Assembly (NCBI GenBank): GCA_965222535.1
Contig: OZ244957.1
Span: 2,542,001 to 2,606,000, forward strand
DNA length: 64,000 nucleotides
From: G965222535 sp965222535
Lineage (GTDB): Bacteria > Pseudomonadota > Gammaproteobacteria > HK1
Reading direction: 5' to 3'
In this document: positions 18,275 to 27,077 of the stretch, in pieces
How the letters are laid out: every line of letters starts with the position of its first letter
Numbering within the stretch: position 1 is the stretch's first letter
The notes under the pieces: generated by a model
Told to the model about the DNA's origin: nothing
The model's input: only the letters and a program-made list of their open reading frames with translations
Database searches by the model: none
Program-made: the position numbers and the translations under genes

Positions 18275-18480
18275 TGGGGTGCCTCGAAAAGCGGGCGAAA
18301 CTCGCTTTTCAAGTCCTCCTTTTTGGGATTGCGCTATCACATACAGTGCCTCAACCGCAACAACTGATAGACAGTGGCTGTCAATCGTTTTAAAGTGCTG
18401 TTGGGTACCTCGAAAAACCTAGGGTTGGGGGAGAGGATATGGTTACCTGCAACGTAAGCCCCCATTCTGTTCTAGGTTCC
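18275..18480. repeat. Family B hairpin and partial family B element
   Basis: GGTGCCTCGAAAAGCGGGCGAAACTCGCTTTTCAAG-type hairpin at about 18280-18313. A second block GGTACCTCGAAAAACC, GGTTGGGGGAGAGGATATGG and CAACGTAAGC runs at about 18405-18465. Both occur at many other gene borders here. The stretch separates the divergent betC and Rieske genes. A small CACCGCT/AGCGGTG hairpin at about 18490-18507 lies in the Rieske leader. Confidence 0.6.
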
Positions 18481-18536
18481 ACCCGACGCGCCACCGCTCT
18501 TAGCGGTGAGCGTCGATATTTTAGCGGAGACGTCAC

Positions 18537-19742
18537 ATGGCCACTATTCTGTCATCATCCGAGCATGATGCCATACACCGTCAGACAGCAGTGGCGCACG
18601 GGTTGCCTAATCAAGTATATACCTGCCCACAAACGGCGATTGTGGAGCGGGATTCACTGTTGGCCGGTACTTGGACCTGCATTGCGTTTGCGAGCGATAT
18701 AAAACCATCGCAGGCATTGCCGATCCGCTTGATGGGGCTGCCGTTGGTTATAGTACGCGATAATGCTGGCGCAATCCGTGTATTCCACAACGTATGCCGC
18801 CATCGCGGTCACTTATTGGTGACGGCACCCGGCCAGTTGCAAGGTTCAATTCGCTGCCCTTATCACAGTTGGACTTACGGCTTTGATGGTCGCTTGCGGG
18901 GTACGCCGCATATCGGTGGCACCGGCGTCCACGATACAGCCGGCATCGATCGCGAACAGCGTGGCTTATTCGCGATCCGCACCGCGGTGTGGCTGGGGAT
19001 GGTATTTATCAACCTGTCGGGGGACGCCCCTCCCTTCTCGGAGCATATCGCGCCCTTGGAAAATCGCTGGCATCCCCTTGTCGGCGATAGCGGCTTCGAG
19101 TTGCTGCAAGCGGCCACCACTGATGGCCCTAAGCTCACCCTTGAAGTGACCGCAAACTGGAAATTGGCAGTGGAAAATTACTGCGAGAGCTACCATTTGC
19201 CATGGATCCACCCCACCTTGAACAGCTATTCGCGCATTGAAGACCATTATCCCATCTGCGCCGGCGACATGGGCGCTGGTCAAGGCACCACCGTTTTTGA
19301 TTTCAATTCGCGCGCCGGTACGGCGTTTCCGCTGCTTCCCGACTGGCCTGCCGATCAGCGCCAAGTGGCTGAGTATATTGCGCTGTTCCCCAATGTGCTG
19401 CTCGGTGTGCACGTTGACCATTTTTATTCGATATTACTGCTGCCGCTGTCCCACGATCGGACGCGGGAGACCGTTGAGTACTATTTCGTCGGTGATGCGG
19501 CGGCGGCGGCAAGCTATAGCGCCGCACGTAATACCCTGACCGCGGGCTGGCGTGATATCTTTACTGAGGATATCGGCGTCGTTGAAGGGATGCAGTGCGG
19601 GCGCCAGTCACCCGCGTTTGACGGTGGTTATTTCTCATCGGTCCACGACTCGGCAACGCATCACTTCCATCGCTGGGTCGCTGACCGACTGAGGGATGCC
19701 CGCTCGCTGCCAGCGCAGGACACGCCCGCAACGCTGGCGTAA
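18537..19742 (+). CDS. Rieske non-haem iron oxygenase, alpha subunit (choline/glycine betaine/carnitine oxygenase-like)
   Basis: A 401-aa ring-hydroxylating-type oxygenase. The Rieske centre is C87-R-H89 and C107-P-Y-H110. The mononuclear iron site is N214, E217, H220 and H225 in ENYCESYHLPWIHP, and a bridging acidic residue is expected near TEDIGVVEG. ATG 18537 has a GCGGAG site. Similar proteins oxidise quaternary amines such as glycine betaine or carnitine, and choline sulfatase next door supports that. The ferredoxin and reductase at 22.6-24.1 kb could be its electron donors. The exact substrate is not shown by sequence. Confidence 0.85.
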   Translation: MATILSSSEHDAIHRQTAVAHGLPNQVYTCPQTAIVERDSLLAGTWTCIAFASDIKPSQALPIRLMGLPLVIVRDNAGAIRVFHNVCRHRGHLLVTAPGQLQGSIRCPYHSWTYGFDGRLRGTPHIGGTGVHDTAGIDREQRGLFAIRTAVWLGMVFINLSGDAPPFSEHIAPLENRWHPLVGDSGFELLQAATTDGPKLTLEVTANWKLAVENYCESYHLPWIHPTLNSYSRIEDHYPICAGDMGAGQGTTVFDFNSRAGTAFPLLPDWPADQRQVAEYIALFPNVLLGVHVDHFYSILLLPLSHDRTRETVEYYFVGDAAAAASYSAARNTLTAGWRDIFTEDIGVVEGMQCGRQSPAFDGGYFSSVHDSATHHFHRWVADRLRDARSLPAQDTPATLA

Positions 19743-19769
19743 GCGGCACCGTTCAGCACGGCAAGGCAC

Positions 19770-19945
19770 TTAGTAGGGAGCCTCAAGAACCAGCTTCGCT
19801 AGCTTTCCGAGGTACCCTGCGAGGCTTATCTATTGGGGAAGGGTTATAAATCCATAACCGAATGAGGGCTTACACGCTACAGCTGAGCGTGCCCCTTCTC
19901 CCAAATCCCCATCCCATTCAAAGTTTTCCAAGGCTCCCGAGGTTT
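19770..19945. repeat. Family B dispersed element
   Basis: It begins with GAGCCTCAAGAACCAGCTTCGCTAGC-like hairpin sequence and GAGGTACCCTGCGAGGCTTATC. TTGGGGAAGGG, a variable middle with TAAATCCATAACCG, then CCCCTTCTCCCAAATCCCCATCCC and TTTTCCAAGGCTCCC follow. The G-rich and C-rich blocks can pair. It fills the gap between the convergent Rieske and desulfurase genes. Confidence 0.7.
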
Positions 19946-19953
19946 GCTCCTGC

Positions 19954-21150
19954 CTATCCCGCCAGCGCATTGAGGGCACTGATAAGCTGATCAAGGTCTT
20001 CGCGATCAGTAAAGTACCCTGGCGAGACACGCACCGTCCCCTGCTGGGCCAGGGTTTGCTGATCCTCATGTACCCAAGGCGCACAGTGCAAACCGGCGCG
20101 TACGCAGAGGTGATGATCTGCGTCAAGGATCTCGCTGACATCAGTCGCCGGCATTCCGTTCACATTGAAACTCAAAGTTGACACCCGCGGTCGGTTCGAG
20201 CGCGGGCCATAAACGGTGATCCGATCCATCGCCCGCAATGCATTATCAACATATCGGATATTAGAAAGTTCGACGTGCTCAATGTGCGCCAGCGCCGCAA
20301 GGCAGCGTTGCCGGTGATCGGCAGCGTGCTGAGCGCCAAGCGCGGCGAACCATTGCTGCGCTGCATACAGACCGGCGATGCCGGGAAGCGGAACCGTACC
20401 GCATTCGAGATGCGAGGGGTAGCTGTCCGGTTGATAAGGCGACAGCGAATCAACACCGGTGCCGCCCACTCGCAGCGGTCGTATATCAACGTGCTCAGCA
20501 ACGATCATGCCGCCGACACCCATCGGCCCCAGTAGCCCTTTGTGACCAGTGAACGTCAGCACATCGATCGGCAGCGCCTCCATATCGATAGCCACGACCC
20601 CAGCGGTTTGTGCGCTGTCAACCACCAGTAATGCATCGCTGGTCGCAACGCTGGCGGCGATGGCGGCCAGATCCTGCATGCTGCCAAGCACATTAGAGGC
20701 GTGGTTGATAACCACCAGACGCGTTTTGGGCGTTATGGCGCTGCGAATATCCTTTGGATCGATATAGCCTTCTGAGTCAGAGCGTACCTGCGTAACACTG
20801 ACATTGGATTCGCGCTCTAAGCGGTTAACCACGCGAATCACGGAATTATGTTCCAAGCGGGTGGTGACAATATGATCGCCAGTGTTCACCAGCCCCAGGA
20901 TCGCCATATTCAGCGAATCGGTGGCGTTTAATGTGAATACGACGCGGTTAAAATCCCCGTTAAAACCAAAAAACTGCGCCAGTAAGCGGCGTGTTTGGCT
21001 GATCATCTGATCCGCTTCTGCGCTTAATTGATGACCGCCGCGCCCAGGGTTCACGCCGTGGCTGCGGGAAAAACTATCCATAAATGTATAGACCGACTCT
21101 GGTTTTGGCCAAGTCGTCGCGGCGTTATCAAGATAGTAATGCTCTTTCAT
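19954..21150 (-). CDS. Cysteine desulfurase-like class V aminotransferase
   Basis: PLP enzyme of 398 aa. It has YYLDNAATTWPKP at the start, H150 in VVINHASNVLG, D178 in VVDSAQ, the PLP lysine K204 in TFTGHKGLLGPMGVGG, and a C-terminal cysteine C356 in CVRAGLHCAPWVHE, in the place of the sulfur-carrying Cys. This fits the short branch of SufS/Csd-like desulfurases. No Fe-S cluster assembly genes are adjacent. The sulfur acceptor is unknown; MoaA and thiocofactor routes are possible. Confidence 0.88.
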   Translation of the reverse strand: MKEHYYLDNAATTWPKPESVYTFMDSFSRSHGVNPGRGGHQLSAEADQMISQTRRLLAQFFGFNGDFNRVVFTLNATDSLNMAILGLVNTGDHIVTTRLEHNSVIRVVNRLERESNVSVTQVRSDSEGYIDPKDIRSAITPKTRLVVINHASNVLGSMQDLAAIAASVATSDALLVVDSAQTAGVVAIDMEALPIDVLTFTGHKGLLGPMGVGGMIVAEHVDIRPLRVGGTGVDSLSPYQPDSYPSHLECGTVPLPGIAGLYAAQQWFAALGAQHAADHRQRCLAALAHIEHVELSNIRYVDNALRAMDRITVYGPRSNRPRVSTLSFNVNGMPATDVSEILDADHHLCVRAGLHCAPWVHEDQQTLAQQGTVRVSPGYFTDREDLDQLISALNALAG

Positions 21151-21164
21151 AGTGCAGATCTCGG

Positions 21165-21350
21165 GGAACCTAGAAAAATCTCAACGGGAGGGGGAAGGGA
21201 TTGTTTTATTCTTAGAGGATCGCCTGCGGCGCGCCGTTCGCTGACCTATCGATCCAGTCAATGGCACCACGGAATGATTGTTGGAAGGGCACTCCCCCAA
21301 TAGACGGCACTTCGAAAAGCTAGCGCTGCTGGTTTTTTGAGGTGCCCATA
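21165..21350. repeat. Inverted family A copy plus family B hairpin
   Basis: GGGAACCTAGAAAAATCTCAACGGGAGGGGGAAGGG is followed by an inverted family A core (GCGCCGTTCGCTGACC, then GGCACCACGGAATGATTG). The hairpin GCACTTCGAAAAGCTAGC/GCTGGTTTTTTGAGGTGC sits at about 21307-21346. It lies between moaA and the desulfurase gene. Confidence 0.65.
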
Positions 21351-21419
21351 AGCAACTTTCGGCGGCTTGCGGGCGCAGCGTGTCGCCACTTTGGCGCTCG
21401 GCAGTCCGCCGTGGATGTA

Positions 21420-22469
21420 TTACCCCCCGATATATGACATTTCTATCTTAGGTGCCGTGGAATTTGTGCCGGCGGTTGCGCTTTCCGCACGTTGCAGTGA
21501 ATAGCGATCGTTTCGCTCACCCCAGATGGCGCTTATTCTACGCCTCAACTCGGCATCACTTGTGCCATCGCGCAACCATTGCTTGAGATTATGGCCGGAG
21601 CGGGCGAACAGACATAGGTACAGCTTGCCATCAGCCGATAAACGCGCCCTAGTGCAAGTGGAGCAAAACGGCTGGGTGACCGAGCTGATCACACCGATCT
21701 CTCCCTGTCCGTCGCGATAGCGCCAGCGCCTTGCGACCTCGCCAGTGTAATTTGCGCCGATGGGTGCCAGTGGATATACCGCATCAATTGCGGCGACAAT
21801 GTCAGCAGCGGCAACGACTTCGTCAAGGTGCCAGCGGTTGGTGTTGCCAACATCCATGTATTCGATAAAACGTACGATATGGGGCGTACCGCGAAAACGC
21901 TCGGCCAGTGCCACAATGTCGCCGTCGTTGACGTTGCGTTTGACCACCATATTGATCTTGATCGGCGCTAAACCGGCTTTTTCGGCGTTGTCTATTGCTG
22001 AGAGTACTTTTTCAGAAGAAAAACCAACATCGTTGATTTTTTTAAATATGTGTTCGTCGATGGCATCTAGGCTTACCGTCATGCGCTGCAAGCCGGCAGC
22101 CTTAAGCTTATGCGCATGGTCGAGCGTCAGTAACGAGCCGTTGGTCGTCAGGCTGAGATCTTCAACTCCGTCGATCGCGCTCAGCAGGGCGATCAAGGCG
22201 GCTATATTCTGGCGTAATAACGGCTCGCCACCGGTCAGCCGGATTTTGCACACTCCTAAACCGGCGAAGATGCGCACCAGACGTTCTATTTCCTCAAAAC
22301 TCAGCAGTTCACGGCGTGGCATGAAGCGGTAGTCAGCGCCAAACCGCTGCTTTGGCATGCAGTAGGTGCAGCGGAAATTACAGCGATCGGTTACCGACAG
22401 GCGCAGATCGTGCAACGGGCGGCGAAAGCGGTCGCGCAGCGAGGCAGTAGGCGGCATAGCTGTGTTCAT
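21420..22469 (-). CDS. moaA: GTP 3',8-cyclase MoaA
   Basis: Radical SAM enzyme for the first step of molybdenum cofactor synthesis. The N-terminal cluster C30/C34/C37 is in TDRCNFRCTYC, LTGGEPLLR follows, and the C-terminal GTP-binding cluster is in PFCSTCTRARLSADGKLYLC. The chain ends in GG, as MoaA proteins do; this tail is needed for activity in characterised members. 349 aa is slightly long because of an Ala/Thr-rich insertion before the last residues. No other moa gene is in the window. Confidence 0.95.
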   Translation of the reverse strand: MNTAMPPTASLRDRFRRPLHDLRLSVTDRCNFRCTYCMPKQRFGADYRFMPRRELLSFEEIERLVRIFAGLGVCKIRLTGGEPLLRQNIAALIALLSAIDGVEDLSLTTNGSLLTLDHAHKLKAAGLQRMTVSLDAIDEHIFKKINDVGFSSEKVLSAIDNAEKAGLAPIKINMVVKRNVNDGDIVALAERFRGTPHIVRFIEYMDVGNTNRWHLDEVVAAADIVAAIDAVYPLAPIGANYTGEVARRWRYRDGQGEIGVISSVTQPFCSTCTRARLSADGKLYLCLFARSGHNLKQWLRDGTSDAELRRRISAIWGERNDRYSLQRAESATAGTNSTAPKIEMSYIGG

Positions 22470-22470
22470 C

Positions 22471-22560
22471 TGGGAACTTCGAAAAACCTTGAATGGGATG
22501 GAGGGATGAGGGTTTGGGGGAAGGGGTTGTTTTATTTTTAATGAGGAGCGTCTGCAGAGG
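22471..22560. repeat. Partial dispersed element upstream of moaA
   Basis: GGGAACTTCGAAAAACCTTG, AATGGGATGGAGGGATGAGG, TTTGGGGGAAGGGGTTG and TTTTATTTTTAATGAGGAGCG are shared blocks. They are also found near 21180, 46980 and 60655. Confidence 0.6.
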
Positions 22561-22585
22561 CGTATGGGTGGCGTGGCAGCTTAGC

Positions 22586-22906
22586 TCAGATCTGCTGTGC
22601 AGGCACTTCAAGCTCCAGTCCCTCCAAGCTGTCGGTCACCATAATCTGGCAGGTCAGGCGGCTGTTTGGCTTTGGCTGCCAAGCAAACTCCAGTAACCCG
22701 CTCTCGTCGTCCAAGGCGGCGGGCAGCTTGTCGAACCACGTCTCGGCAACGTAGCAATGGCAGGTGGAGCAGGCGCAACTGCCGCCACACTCTGCAATGA
22801 TCCCCGGAACCGCGGCGGCAACCGCGCCCTCCATGAGCGTCAAGCCACTTTTAATCGCTACCTGCTGGCGACTGCCATCGGCTTGGATAAAGGTAATCGT
22901 CGGCAT
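22586..22906 (-). CDS. [2Fe-2S] ferredoxin, ISC/adrenodoxin-like
   Basis: Small 106-aa electron carrier. Cluster ligands are C40, C46 and C49 (spacing C-x5-C-x2-C) and C86 in RLTCQIMV, the pattern of adrenodoxin/putidaredoxin-type ferredoxins. Its ATG overlaps the stop of the reductase gene by one base (TAATG), so the two are translated together. It could feed the Rieske oxygenase 3 kb away. Confidence 0.92.
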   Translation of the reverse strand: MPTITFIQADGSRQQVAIKSGLTLMEGAVAAAVPGIIAECGGSCACSTCHCYVAETWFDKLPAALDDESGLLEFAWQPKPNSRLTCQIMVTDSLEGLELEVPAQQI

Positions 22907-24123
22907 TAGTCAAGCATCTCCTTCATGGGGCGCTGGCGATCCACCAGCCGCTGCACCGGGATGCGCGCTTGGTTACGCACCAACTGGCGGCACACCATAA
23001 ATTCGCGCGGATTGTTCAGCGCATCGGCGGCTATCAGCTTGCCGTCGCACAGGTACAGCAGGCAGAAATCAGCCTCCCCCATATCCCCGCGTACCACCAT
23101 CTGATCATACCCTTGCGATAACCCGGCGATCTGCAGTCTGAGGTCGAATTGATCCGACCAGAACCACGGCATTTCATCGTAGATGGCGACTGTGCCGATG
23201 AGATTCTGAGCCGCTACCTGCGCCTGCCCCGCGGCGTTTTGCACCGATTCTAAGCGCAACTGGCGGTTGAACAGGCGGCTCGGATGGCGCGTACAATCAC
23301 CGGCGGCGAAAATCGCCGGATCCTCGGTGCGGCAGTGTTCATCGACAATGATCCCGTCATCACAACGCAGCCCGGCCTGGCGCGCTAGGTTGTCGTTGGG
23401 GATTACGCCAACGCCGATGATAACCAAGTTGCACTCGATAGCGCCAATGTTGGTGTCGATCGCCTGTACGCGGCGCTCACCGATGAACCCGCTCGCCGCG
23501 GTTTGCAGCCTGATATGCACCCCGCGCATACGATGCGCTTTGTGATAATACGCTGACAGATCGGGTGAAGTTACCCGCCCCAGCAAGCGCTCGGCAGCCT
23601 CCAGTAGTGTCACATCATGTCCCAGCGTGGTCAGCACCGAGGCCGCCTCAAGCCCAATGTAACCGCCGCCGAGCACCGCTATTTTCTGCTTTGATGCGCT
23701 CAACTCGGCGCGGATACGATCCACGTCAGCGACCGTGCGCAGATAAAAGATGCCCTCCAGTTGGTCATTTGCTAAGTGCAGGCGGCGTACGCGCGCGCCG
23801 GTTGTTAGCACTAGGCGGTGGTAGTCAATGCGCCGTCCATCACTGAGATCGAGGTAGCGATCAGCGCGATGGAGCGCAGTCACCGTGCTGCTGCTGATGA
23901 CGTCAACCTGCTGATCCTGGTAAAAAGACGCCGGGCGCATCAGCAGGCGTTCAGCCGACATCTCGCCAGCAAGGTATTTTTTTGATAGCGGTGGGCGGTG
24001 GTACGGCAACTGCGGCTCTTCGCCAATCAGCATCAGGCGACCGGTATAGCCGCCTTGACGCAAGGACACGACGGTCTGGCACCCAGCGTGACCGGCACCA
24101 ACTACGACGATCGCTTCACTCAT
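22906..24123 (-). CDS. NAD(P)H-dependent FAD ferredoxin reductase (rubredoxin/putidaredoxin reductase-like)
   Basis: A 405-aa flavoprotein. The FAD site is IVVVGAGHAG at the N-terminus, then LPYHRPPLSKKYL. The NAD(P)H site is IAVLGGGYIGLEAA at about 150, and the second FAD motif is IFAAGDCTRHPS. The C-terminal reductase domain (YDEMPWFWSDQFDLRLQIAGL) is typical of oxygenase-coupled reductases. It reduces the ferredoxin encoded immediately downstream. Confidence 0.92.
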   Translation of the reverse strand: MSEAIVVVGAGHAGCQTVVSLRQGGYTGRLMLIGEEPQLPYHRPPLSKKYLAGEMSAERLLMRPASFYQDQQVDVISSSTVTALHRADRYLDLSDGRRIDYHRLVLTTGARVRRLHLANDQLEGIFYLRTVADVDRIRAELSASKQKIAVLGGGYIGLEAASVLTTLGHDVTLLEAAERLLGRVTSPDLSAYYHKAHRMRGVHIRLQTAASGFIGERRVQAIDTNIGAIECNLVIIGVGVIPNDNLARQAGLRCDDGIIVDEHCRTEDPAIFAAGDCTRHPSRLFNRQLRLESVQNAAGQAQVAAQNLIGTVAIYDEMPWFWSDQFDLRLQIAGLSQGYDQMVVRGDMGEADFCLLYLCDGKLIAADALNNPREFMVCRQLVRNQARIPVQRLVDRQRPMKEMLD

Positions 24124-24187
24124 GCAGTGACTCCAGGTGTTTGCCTTTGATGGGCGTCAGGACAGGAGGCCTCGCGAAACGGGGCCA

Positions 24188-24378
24188 CTGCGGTCGATGA
24201 TGCTTTTCAAGGCTCATGAACAGGTCTTTTTTATTGGAGCTGAAGTATCCGAGGTGCCCTGCGGGGCTTGTCTATTGGGGGAAGGGATATCAATCAACGA
24301 CTTATGTTACAGGCGTTCATGTCCCTTCCCTCAACCCCCCATCCCCCATCTCGTTGATGGTTTTTCGAGGTTCCCTAT
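24188..24378. repeat. 191-bp direct repeat, copy 1
   Basis: It reads CTGCGGTCGATGATGC to TTTTTCGAGGTTCCCTAT and contains the family B blocks (TATTGGGGGAAGGG, CCCTTCCCTCAACCCCCC). It is identical to 25186-25376 except for one base (CCCCCATC against CCCTCATC). It flanks the AT-rich sulfotransferase-like gene. Confidence 0.95.
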
Positions 24379-24384
24379 GATAAT

Positions 24385-25134
24385 TTATACCAATATTTCA
24401 TTTATTTTACCAGCAGGCACATGCCTAGGTAACATTGAATGGTAGCCAAACATTTCAAAATCCTCTTGATAAATTTGATTAATGGTTTTTATTGTATCAG
24501 AGGTTAATTCCGGATCATCTATTTTTCCTTCAGTTCTGCATTCTCTTATATTGAGATCAAAATCTATTCTAGAGGCAAATTCTTTTATTTGCGTTATGTC
24601 ATCTATTTTGATGATCTTTACCTTTTCAAAAGCAGGTTTTTTATTTTCTTTATGAGATTCTATAATAAGATGGTTTAGGTTATGTATATTAGTTATTGGT
24701 TTTAATTTAAATGGATACATTATCCAATGCTGTGGTACTAAGTGAAGATCGAAACTGTATATTTTAGATAATATAGAAATAAAATGAGTAAAAGAAGTAT
24801 TGATAACTTTTTCTTTAATTGTGGTTTTAGAATCGATTCGTTCATCAACACCTAAATAAGGAAAAAAATGCCCATAGCTACTTGGAACTTCTCTATTACC
24901 TAAGCTTAAAAATTTTTCTTTATAAAAGGAAATGATTTTCTTATAAGGATTTCTGACTAAAAGATAATGCTCTAAAAAAGATATATTATTTTCTTTCAGA
25001 AAAAATGAACTTATATTTTTTAATGGAATGAACGATTTACAAATATTTTTTGAAAAATATGTAAGCGAAGAATACATTACTTTTAAATTCGTGCTAACGA
25101 GAACTTGTTTATCTTTGCAGTAAAAGTGAGTCAT
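24385..25134 (-). CDS. Sulfotransferase-like protein (carbohydrate sulfotransferase family 2 type), AT-rich
   Basis: A 249-aa protein from ATG 25134 (MTHFYCKDKQVLVSTNLK); the frame runs further upstream into the flanking repeat. YLLVRNPYKKIISFYKEKF at about 67-85 matches the 3'-phosphate-binding (RNPY...SxY) motif of PAPS-dependent sulfotransferases. TNLKVMYSSLTYF near the N-terminus is in the place of the 5'-phosphosulfate loop. The gene is strikingly AT-rich and rich in Lys, Ile and Phe codons, unlike everything around it. It lies exactly between two 191-bp direct repeats, so it was probably acquired. Target unknown. Confidence 0.7.
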   Translation of the reverse strand: MTHFYCKDKQVLVSTNLKVMYSSLTYFSKNICKSFIPLKNISSFFLKENNISFLEHYLLVRNPYKKIISFYKEKFLSLGNREVPSSYGHFFPYLGVDERIDSKTTIKEKVINTSFTHFISILSKIYSFDLHLVPQHWIMYPFKLKPITNIHNLNHLIIESHKENKKPAFEKVKIIKIDDITQIKEFASRIDFDLNIRECRTEGKIDDPELTSDTIKTINQIYQEDFEMFGYHSMLPRHVPAGKINEILV

Positions 25135-25185
25135 AAGGCACCTCAAGAAACGGGGCCACCGAGGTGGCATCTGGGGTACGGCAAG

Positions 25186-25376
25186 CTGCGGTCGATGATG
25201 CTTTTCAAGGCTCATGAACAGGTCTTTTTTATTGGAGCTGAAGTATCCGAGGTGCCCTGCGGGGCTTGTCTATTGGGGGAAGGGATATCAATCAACGACT
25301 TATGTTACAGGCGTTCATGTCCCTTCCCTCAACCCCCCATCCCTCATCTCGTTGATGGTTTTTCGAGGTTCCCTAT
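25186..25376. repeat. 191-bp direct repeat, copy 2
   Basis: Second copy of the repeat at 24188-24378, in the same orientation, 998 bases away, with one mismatch. It ends only a few bases before the 3' end of the TIGR04282-type glycosyltransferase gene. Confidence 0.95.
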
Positions 25377-25379
25377 CCA

Positions 25380-26087
25380 CTATGTTGTTTCAGCAGCGTG
25401 CGAGATTGCTACGTAGCGCGGATCCCATAGCGTACTGCCGCGTAACCGTTCAAGGTCAGACGGGCGATCGATATCATGGTGCGCCGGCAGCTCGGCATAC
25501 GTTATTCCCAAGACTTGCAGCCGTTGGCGGGTTTGCGCCATCACCCGTTCACTGCCCCAGTCTATGCCGTCAAACAGCGCAGGGCAATCGTCGCGCACGC
25601 CGATCAGCACGTAGCCGCCATCCACTGCAGGCGCGACCACCGTAGCCACGCCATGCTGCAAGCGGCGGTGTGCGTCTTGCAATGTAGCGGCGCTGATCCC
25701 TGGGCAATCAGCGCCGATCAGCAGCGCCGAGGCGCTGCCGCCAGCGGGAGGCAACATGCTGCAAAGCGCGGCCTGCATGCGCTGCCCCAGTGTCTCTCCG
25801 TGCTGTTGCGCCAAAGCAATGCCGTATTGCGCCACCAGCGCAGCGAAACTTGGGTGGTTGAGATCGGGCGTTGCAAACAACGTGACTTTACCGATATTGG
25901 CAGCGATCGCGCTTTGTACCACGGCTTCAGTCATGCGCTGCTGTAACGCCGCCGCTGCCGGTGCGCCGAGGGCCGGGATCAGGCGTTTTTTTGCATGACC
26001 GGGGATTGGCGCACGGGCAAACACCAAGACCGCGCAATCGCTTTGCGCGTTTTCGCCCGCCTCGTCTACGTTGCGGTTGGTCGGCAT
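25380..26087 (-). CDS. TIGR04282-type arsenosugar biosynthesis glycosyltransferase (DUF2064)
   Basis: A 235-aa GT-A-like protein. VLVFARAPIPGHAKKRL at the start, GETLGQRMQAAL, IGADCPGIS and PAVDGGYVLIG are the characteristic blocks of the DUF2064 family that accompanies ArsS. It probably helps build the sugar part of arsenosugars. It follows the GT2 and arsS genes in the same direction, but a repeat element of about 200 bases separates it from them. Confidence 0.85.
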   Translation of the reverse strand: MPTNRNVDEAGENAQSDCAVLVFARAPIPGHAKKRLIPALGAPAAAALQQRMTEAVVQSAIAANIGKVTLFATPDLNHPSFAALVAQYGIALAQQHGETLGQRMQAALCSMLPPAGGSASALLIGADCPGISAATLQDAHRRLQHGVATVVAPAVDGGYVLIGVRDDCPALFDGIDWGSERVMAQTRQRLQVLGITYAELPAHHDIDRPSDLERLRGSTLWDPRYVAISHAAETT

Positions 26088-26139
26088 CGGCAGTGAACCC
26101 GCTTAGCTGGCGGTGTCTGGTGCTGTCATTGCAGTGCTA

Positions 26140-26330
26140 TGGGGTGCCTCGAAAAACCAAGCAAAGCGGATTCTTAGAGGCACCCTGTAGAGCTTATCTA
26201 TGGGAAGGAATGCTGATAAATCCATAACAGAATAGGGGTTTACGGTACAGGTGAGCGTGCCTCTTCTTCCAAACCTTTATCCGCTTTGGCCCCTTCAAGG
26301 TTTTTCGATGTTCCTTATGAGGGTATTGGC
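26140..26330. repeat. Family B dispersed element inside the arsenosugar operon
   Basis: GGGGTGCCTCGAAAAACCAAGC, hairpin partner TTAGAGGCACCC, TTATCTATGGGAAGG, TAAATCCATAACAG, then CCTCTTCTTCCAAACC and CAAGGTTTTTCGATGTTCC. The layout matches the element at 19770-19945. It lies between the two glycosyltransferase genes. Confidence 0.7.
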
Positions 26331-26381
26331 ATGAAGGGGCACCTAGCGCAGCGGCAGCACACCAAGCGGCTGCGGGCAGCG

Positions 26382-27077
26382 TTACCGGTGTACGCGGTAC
26401 CACTGCGCTAGGCGTTGTGGCGATACCCCGCAGGCATACGCCAAGCGTAGCCACCACATTAGTAGCACGGTTTTTAAAATGCCATGCTCAAGCCAGCGGC
26501 GCGCCGATGTCGTGACCGTCGAGCGAAGGCACACCGGGCGCTGCAAACGGCGCAGGCGTTGGCACATTGCCACGTCCTCCATCAGTGCGATCGCGGGAAA
26601 CCCACCAACCCGCTCGAAGATGTCGCGCGTCATGAAGATCGCCTGATCGCCAGTGGCGATAGCAGTGCAGCGCGAACGCAGGTTGATCGCTGCTTCAATC
26701 AGTCTGAAGATCAGCGCTGGCGCATCCAAGCGCACATCAAAGCGTCCCCACTGCGCGCCGCAAGTTCCCAGAGCGCAGCGGATGTGTTCAAGCGCATCGC
26801 ATGGCAAGGTGGTGTCGGCATGGAGAAAACACAGCCACGCGCCACGCGCCGCCCGTGCGCCGGCGTTCAGTTGGTGCGCCCGACCACGGCGCGATGCGAT
26901 CACGGCATCGACCAACCCAGCGGCAATGCTGGCAGTGCCGTCATCACTGCCGCCGTCAACCACGATGATCTCTACCTGTTGGCTGCGGCAACCCGCCAAG
27001 CGACTGAGAATGCTGCTGATGCCGGCGGCTTCGTTCAGGGTGGGGATGATGATGCTTAGTTCAGTGATCCGCTGCAA
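26382..27077 (-). CDS. TIGR04283-type arsenosugar biosynthesis glycosyltransferase (GT2 family)
   Basis: About 231 aa. LSIIIPTLNEAAGI opens the GT-A fold, IIVVDGGSDDGT holds the first Asp pair, GRAHQLNAGARAARGAWLCFLHADT has the DxD-like HAD motif, and GDQAIFMTRDIFERVGGFP the acceptor side. This block pattern is that of the family found with ArsS. No ATG fits; a TTG at 27077 with GGAAG upstream, inside the end of arsS, is the likeliest start. This overlap suggests coupling with arsS. Confidence 0.85.
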   Translation of the reverse strand: MQRITELSIIIPTLNEAAGISSILSRLAGCRSQQVEIIVVDGGSDDGTASIAAGLVDAVIASRRGRAHQLNAGARAARGAWLCFLHADTTLPCDALEHIRCALGTCGAQWGRFDVRLDAPALIFRLIEAAINLRSRCTAIATGDQAIFMTRDIFERVGGFPAIALMEDVAMCQRLRRLQRPVCLRSTVTTSARRWLEHGILKTVLLMWWLRLAYACGVSPQRLAQWYRVHR

